NCBI GenBank assembly: GCA_022839445.1
Contig: JALHFC010000006.1
Span: forward strand, 6,667 to 70,666
From: Pelotomaculum sp.
Lineage (GTDB): Bacteria; Bacillota; Desulfotomaculia; Desulfotomaculales; Pelotomaculaceae
Reading direction: 5' to 3'
DNA: 64,000 nucleotides
Made by a program: the position numbers and the translations under genes. Below, in pieces: positions 61,074-64,000 of this stretch (the stretch's first letter is position 1; every line of letters begins with the position of its first letter). The notes beneath the pieces are model-generated. The model did not search any database and was not told the origin of the DNA. It saw nothing but the letters and a program-made list of their open reading frames with translations.

Positions 61074-63527
61074 GTGAAGATATATAATAATCTTCTCGCT
61101 CTAAATGCCAGTAATAATTTTAGTAAAATTTCTAAAAATACAGCTAAATTCCTTTCTAAATTGTCTACGGGGATTAGAATTAATAAGGCTGCGGATGACG
61201 CCGCAGGCCTTTGTATTTCTGAAGGAATGCGTGGTCAATTTAGAGGTTCAATTCAGGCAATACGAAATACCCAGGATGGTATTTCTTTGATACAGACTGC
61301 TGAAGGTGGTTTGAATGAAGCTCATAATATTCTCCAACGGTTGCGGGAATTATCAGTGTGTGCGGCGAATGATTCCTTAACAATAAAAGATCGCCAGGAA
61401 ATACAAAAAGAAATTAACCATTTAAAAGGGCAACTTGATGAGATTGCCAGGAATACGATTTTTAACAACAAGCGTTTGCTTGACGGTTCCACATCTATTG
61501 TGTCAAGTTCTACAAATGACGGTATTAAAGTGTTCGCCAACACCACAGTTGGTTTTACAAATAATATTGGTCAGATTCAAAATATAGAAGGCGAATATGC
61601 CATAGACATCAGTGGAAAGGCTGGTATGGGCCAGGTTTTAAGCACAAATATTCTTACTGTTAAGAACGGTACTATTGCAAAAGATATCAATATCTTACCG
61701 GCTGGAAACCAATACACCGGCCTTGTAGGAATACGTGCACAGGGGTTGGCTCAGGGTGACTACCGCATAGAAACAAGGGAAATCCCTTTTGGTGGGATAA
61801 CTTATTATGACTCGGCAGGAGTTGAAACCGCAACTCCTGCAACTGCTTTTGGCGTTAATTTAGTAGACGCAACTGTCAGCCCCAAGATAATGCCTTATGG
61901 GGAGTATGATGTAAATGTAGCTGATGTAGTGCCTTTCATGGCTAATTTTGCCGATTTTGCAGATAATTCTGTTTCCGGGCCGGATGTGATTAAGGGAGTC
62001 AATCCTACAGGTATAAATAATATTGATGTAAAAATGGACATCACTGCTGGAGTTGCGGCGACCAATGCCGCTACAGTTGAAGCATGGAATGATAGAGTCG
62101 GCAGTGTCACTGTTTCTACTAAAGCGAACTATAACGTCAACATGTATACTCATTTCATGGTTACTGATTACAAAGCCCGTGATAGGTTAAACACGGATGT
62201 GAATGCGGTAACATATTACCGCTCGGCTACAGCATCTACAGTTAATATGGATCTAACATATAAAGCGGAGGCAGCAAGTAATGTTCAAATTCAAGTAGAT
62301 TACAGGACAAAAAATGGTGAGACAATACAAGCTCAAACCACGTATATATTGACCGGTGGCTCTCAAATTAACATAACGGTTAATGATGCTCCTCCTCAAT
62401 CAGTCATTGTTGATGTAAGCGGTATGGATGTCGAACAGGCGAAAAATGCGCTGGAGGGTGCAATAAATACGTTGAATAGTGGGGTTTATTCAACGGCAGA
62501 TTTTACTGCCGGCGTTGCCGGAGGGCAAAGGAGTATAGATTTTATTAATGGTACAGGCTTTTCTATAGATATTTCTGATGCAAGTGGCACGGCAGCAGTA
62601 GAACTAGGTTTGAGTGGTAATATCCTGTCAGGGGATACAAAGAACGGTACATTGCTAGATTATAATAATACCCATACTATTAACGTGGGTGGGAAGGAAA
62701 TTAATGATGTTGCATCAATTATGGATAATAGCCTAGCCGGTTATGGTATTGATGTTACTGATATAAATAATGGTGACGGTACCCACCATCTCAGAATCAC
62801 AAATAACGATGTCCATCATAGACTTGAAATAATCACTGAAGGAGCACCATCCGCCGAGGCGGAGCTGGGTTTGAACGCTTATGGGAGCAGCAACCCAAAT
62901 AGTGGCGCATGGGATTCGACTGTAAATGTCTTTCATCAACATGAGATTAGCATTGATATTAGCGACATGGATTTGGTAACCATAGCAGGTGCATTGCAGA
63001 ACGCTATTAACAGTGAAACCGTAAACGGCGCCAGCATTGGTGGATTTACCTTTGATACATCTGCCGGGACTTTACGACACGCTGTCCTTTCCAACGGCTC
63101 TATTTATGATATTAATTTTTCATGTCCTACAAACGCTATAAGTGAAGTACTTGGGTTTAGCGGCCTTACACGTGATGCGGCCGGCAATGGCAGTAATTTA
63201 TATCATAACCATACAATTTCAAATATAGATGTTGGTAACAGAACTATTGATCAAATAAGGCAGCAGCTGAACAATTCTTTGCAAGCGACATTAAATCTTG
63301 ATGGATTAGCCAACCCGGTTTCTATGCCCTTCATTGATCATGATAACACGGACGGCACTCACAGCATTTGGATCAAAAACGTGGGCGCCGGCGCTACATG
63401 TTATCAATTAACGGTTAATGACAATACCGGCGTAACAGCTTCAGAACTTGGAATCAATGGGCATATTGTAAACCGTGATTCTACAGATCATACAGGTATT
63501 GCCCGTGATTACGCTGGCAACGTTTAA
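61074..63527 (+). CDS. Large flagellin, N-terminal and variable region (frame interrupted at 63524)
   Basis: Residues 1-140 are the conserved flagellin D0/D1 N-terminal region: NNLLALNASNNFSKISKNTAKFLSKLSTGIRINKAADDAAGLCISEGMRGQFRGSIQAIRNTQDGISLIQTAEGGLNEAHNILQRLRELSVCAANDSL. A very long variable domain follows, with Flagellin_IN-like units ending in ELGL or ELGI-type motifs near 62601, 62861, 63143 and 63441, about 260-300 bases apart. A stop appears at 63525, yet the next frame stays open to the window edge. GTG 61074 follows AAGGGGTGAGG. It is secreted by the flagellar export apparatus to build the filament. The conserved C-terminal D0 domain lies beyond the window. Confidence 0.88.
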   Translation: MKIYNNLLALNASNNFSKISKNTAKFLSKLSTGIRINKAADDAAGLCISEGMRGQFRGSIQAIRNTQDGISLIQTAEGGLNEAHNILQRLRELSVCAANDSLTIKDRQEIQKEINHLKGQLDEIARNTIFNNKRLLDGSTSIVSSSTNDGIKVFANTTVGFTNNIGQIQNIEGEYAIDISGKAGMGQVLSTNILTVKNGTIAKDINILPAGNQYTGLVGIRAQGLAQGDYRIETREIPFGGITYYDSAGVETATPATAFGVNLVDATVSPKIMPYGEYDVNVADVVPFMANFADFADNSVSGPDVIKGVNPTGINNIDVKMDITAGVAATNAATVEAWNDRVGSVTVSTKANYNVNMYTHFMVTDYKARDRLNTDVNAVTYYRSATASTVNMDLTYKAEAASNVQIQVDYRTKNGETIQAQTTYILTGGSQINITVNDAPPQSVIVDVSGMDVEQAKNALEGAINTLNSGVYSTADFTAGVAGGQRSIDFINGTGFSIDISDASGTAAVELGLSGNILSGDTKNGTLLDYNNTHTINVGGKEINDVASIMDNSLAGYGIDVTDINNGDGTHHLRITNNDVHHRLEIITEGAPSAEAELGLNAYGSSNPNSGAWDSTVNVFHQHEISIDISDMDLVTIAGALQNAINSETVNGASIGGFTFDTSAGTLRHAVLSNGSIYDINFSCPTNAISEVLGFSGLTRDAAGNGSNLYHNHTISNIDVGNRTIDQIRQQLNNSLQATLNLDGLANPVSMPFIDHDNTDGTHSIWIKNVGAGATCYQLTVNDNTGVTASELGINGHIVNRDSTDHTGIARDYAGNV

Positions 63528-63528
63528 T

Positions 63529-64000
63529 ACATGGGGTATAATAGCCGCTAACTGGGTTAATGCAGATCATACACCCGGCTATGATGGTTTTCACCATATA
63601 GGGCAAATTTCTTTAACTAATACTGAAGATAAGCTAACACGCCGTGAGGTTGTAATTCTTGATAGCGTAGGCGCATATAATCTTTTTGGTGTAATCGGTG
63701 ATGTTACGCTATCCGCAGGAAATAGTATTAATACTCGGGAATGGTATGCCAGGGATAGGGTTCACGTGCGCACTGACTATTCCGGTGTCGCCAACGACGG
63801 TACGCCACATTCAATAGCTATACGCTATGATTGGTGGTGGGAAGGTGATGATGGGTCCACCAATCCACTGGTATCAGACCCCAACCTGCCATTTGATTCC
63901 ATATATATTCCTGATACTGATGACCACTCAACAGAATTAAGCGGCTCCTGGTGTATGTACACTCACGCCCGCGCTGCAAATAACCATGACAGAATAGATG
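63529..64000 (+). pseudogene. Continuation of the flagellin variable region in another frame
   Basis: From about 63529 an open frame without its own ribosome site reads TWGIIAANWVNADHTPGYDGFHHIGQISLTNTEDKL and on to the window end. Removing one T from the GTTTAAT at 63522-63528 would join AGNV to NTWGII with no stop. The frameshift is therefore a one-base insertion in a T-run, real or a sequence error. The style, with HxH-rich turns, matches the preceding variable domain. Confidence 0.65.

Noticed and set aside
1..64000. tRNA, rRNA, CRISPR arrays, prophage and complete insertion sequences
   Set aside because: I saw no cloverleaf with a TTCGA-type arm, no rRNA-like tracts, no regular spacer-repeat pattern and no transposase, integrase or phage structural genes.

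Overview
The window reads as a chromosomal segment of a spore-forming anaerobic Firmicute, most likely a Peptococcaceae-type clostridium of the Desulfotomaculum/Pelotomaculum group. The evidence is sporulation genes (spoIVA, a SpoIIP-type hydrolase, a YIEGIA protein with its small partner), an IspH-ribosomal S1 fusion, Gram-positive style Shine-Dalgarno sites with many TTG/GTG starts, a HutP-family protein and a flagellin behind a sigma-D-like promoter. The species is an inference. I saw no rRNA, tRNA, CRISPR array, complete insertion sequence or prophage.

Layout. 0-2 kb: the end of a NitT/TauT-type ABC importer (binding protein, permease, ATPase). 2-5.1 kb: an RluB-type pseudouridine synthase that has lost its catalytic segment, an unknown protein, a HutP-family regulator, AroH chorismate mutase and a small VTT-like membrane protein. 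5.1-15.2 kb: an aromatic supercluster. trpEDCFBA follows a promoter, ten regularly spaced NAG triplets (a TRAP site) and an intrinsic terminator; then come aroF, tyrA and a broken aroA. trpG is absent, as in Bacillus subtilis. 15.3-28.4 kb: cmk, plsC, ispH-S1, then DUF1614, SpoIIP, YIEGIA and its partner, a PDZ/radical-SAM DUF512 protein, der, plsY, gpsA and spoIVA. 28.7-32.4 kb: hom-thrB-lysC. 32.7-40.4 kb: two drug-type MFS exporters, a broken archaeal-type phosphoglycerate mutase, a broken AtuA-family gene with its DUF4387 partner, and a GH3-type acyl-adenylating enzyme whose promoter overlaps a palindrome. 40.7-50.3 kb: a secreted stalk-domain protein, then an ECF sigma factor, a frameshifted anti-sigma/TolB-like gene, a large membrane-anchored protein, an ABC-2 exporter and a secreted YcdB/YcdC protein. 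50.7-55 kb: aspartase, an unassigned structured-RNA candidate before a truncated pyruvate-kinase-like domain gene, and an ABC-F ATPase. 55-58 kb: an AT-richer accessory stretch with a RelE-type toxin-antitoxin pair, a decayed HepT gene and broken small genes. 58-60.7 kb: an ArsR/CadC-type repressor and a CadA-type metal ATPase. 61-64 kb: a very large flagellin running off the window.

A striking cross-window feature is the number of otherwise well-conserved genes with small lesions: missing internal segments (rluB-like, aroA, apgM, AtuA-like) and small indels (anti-sigma/TolB gene, the 57.5 kb gene, the flagellin). This is either true gene decay or variation, or an assembly problem. Read-level data would decide.
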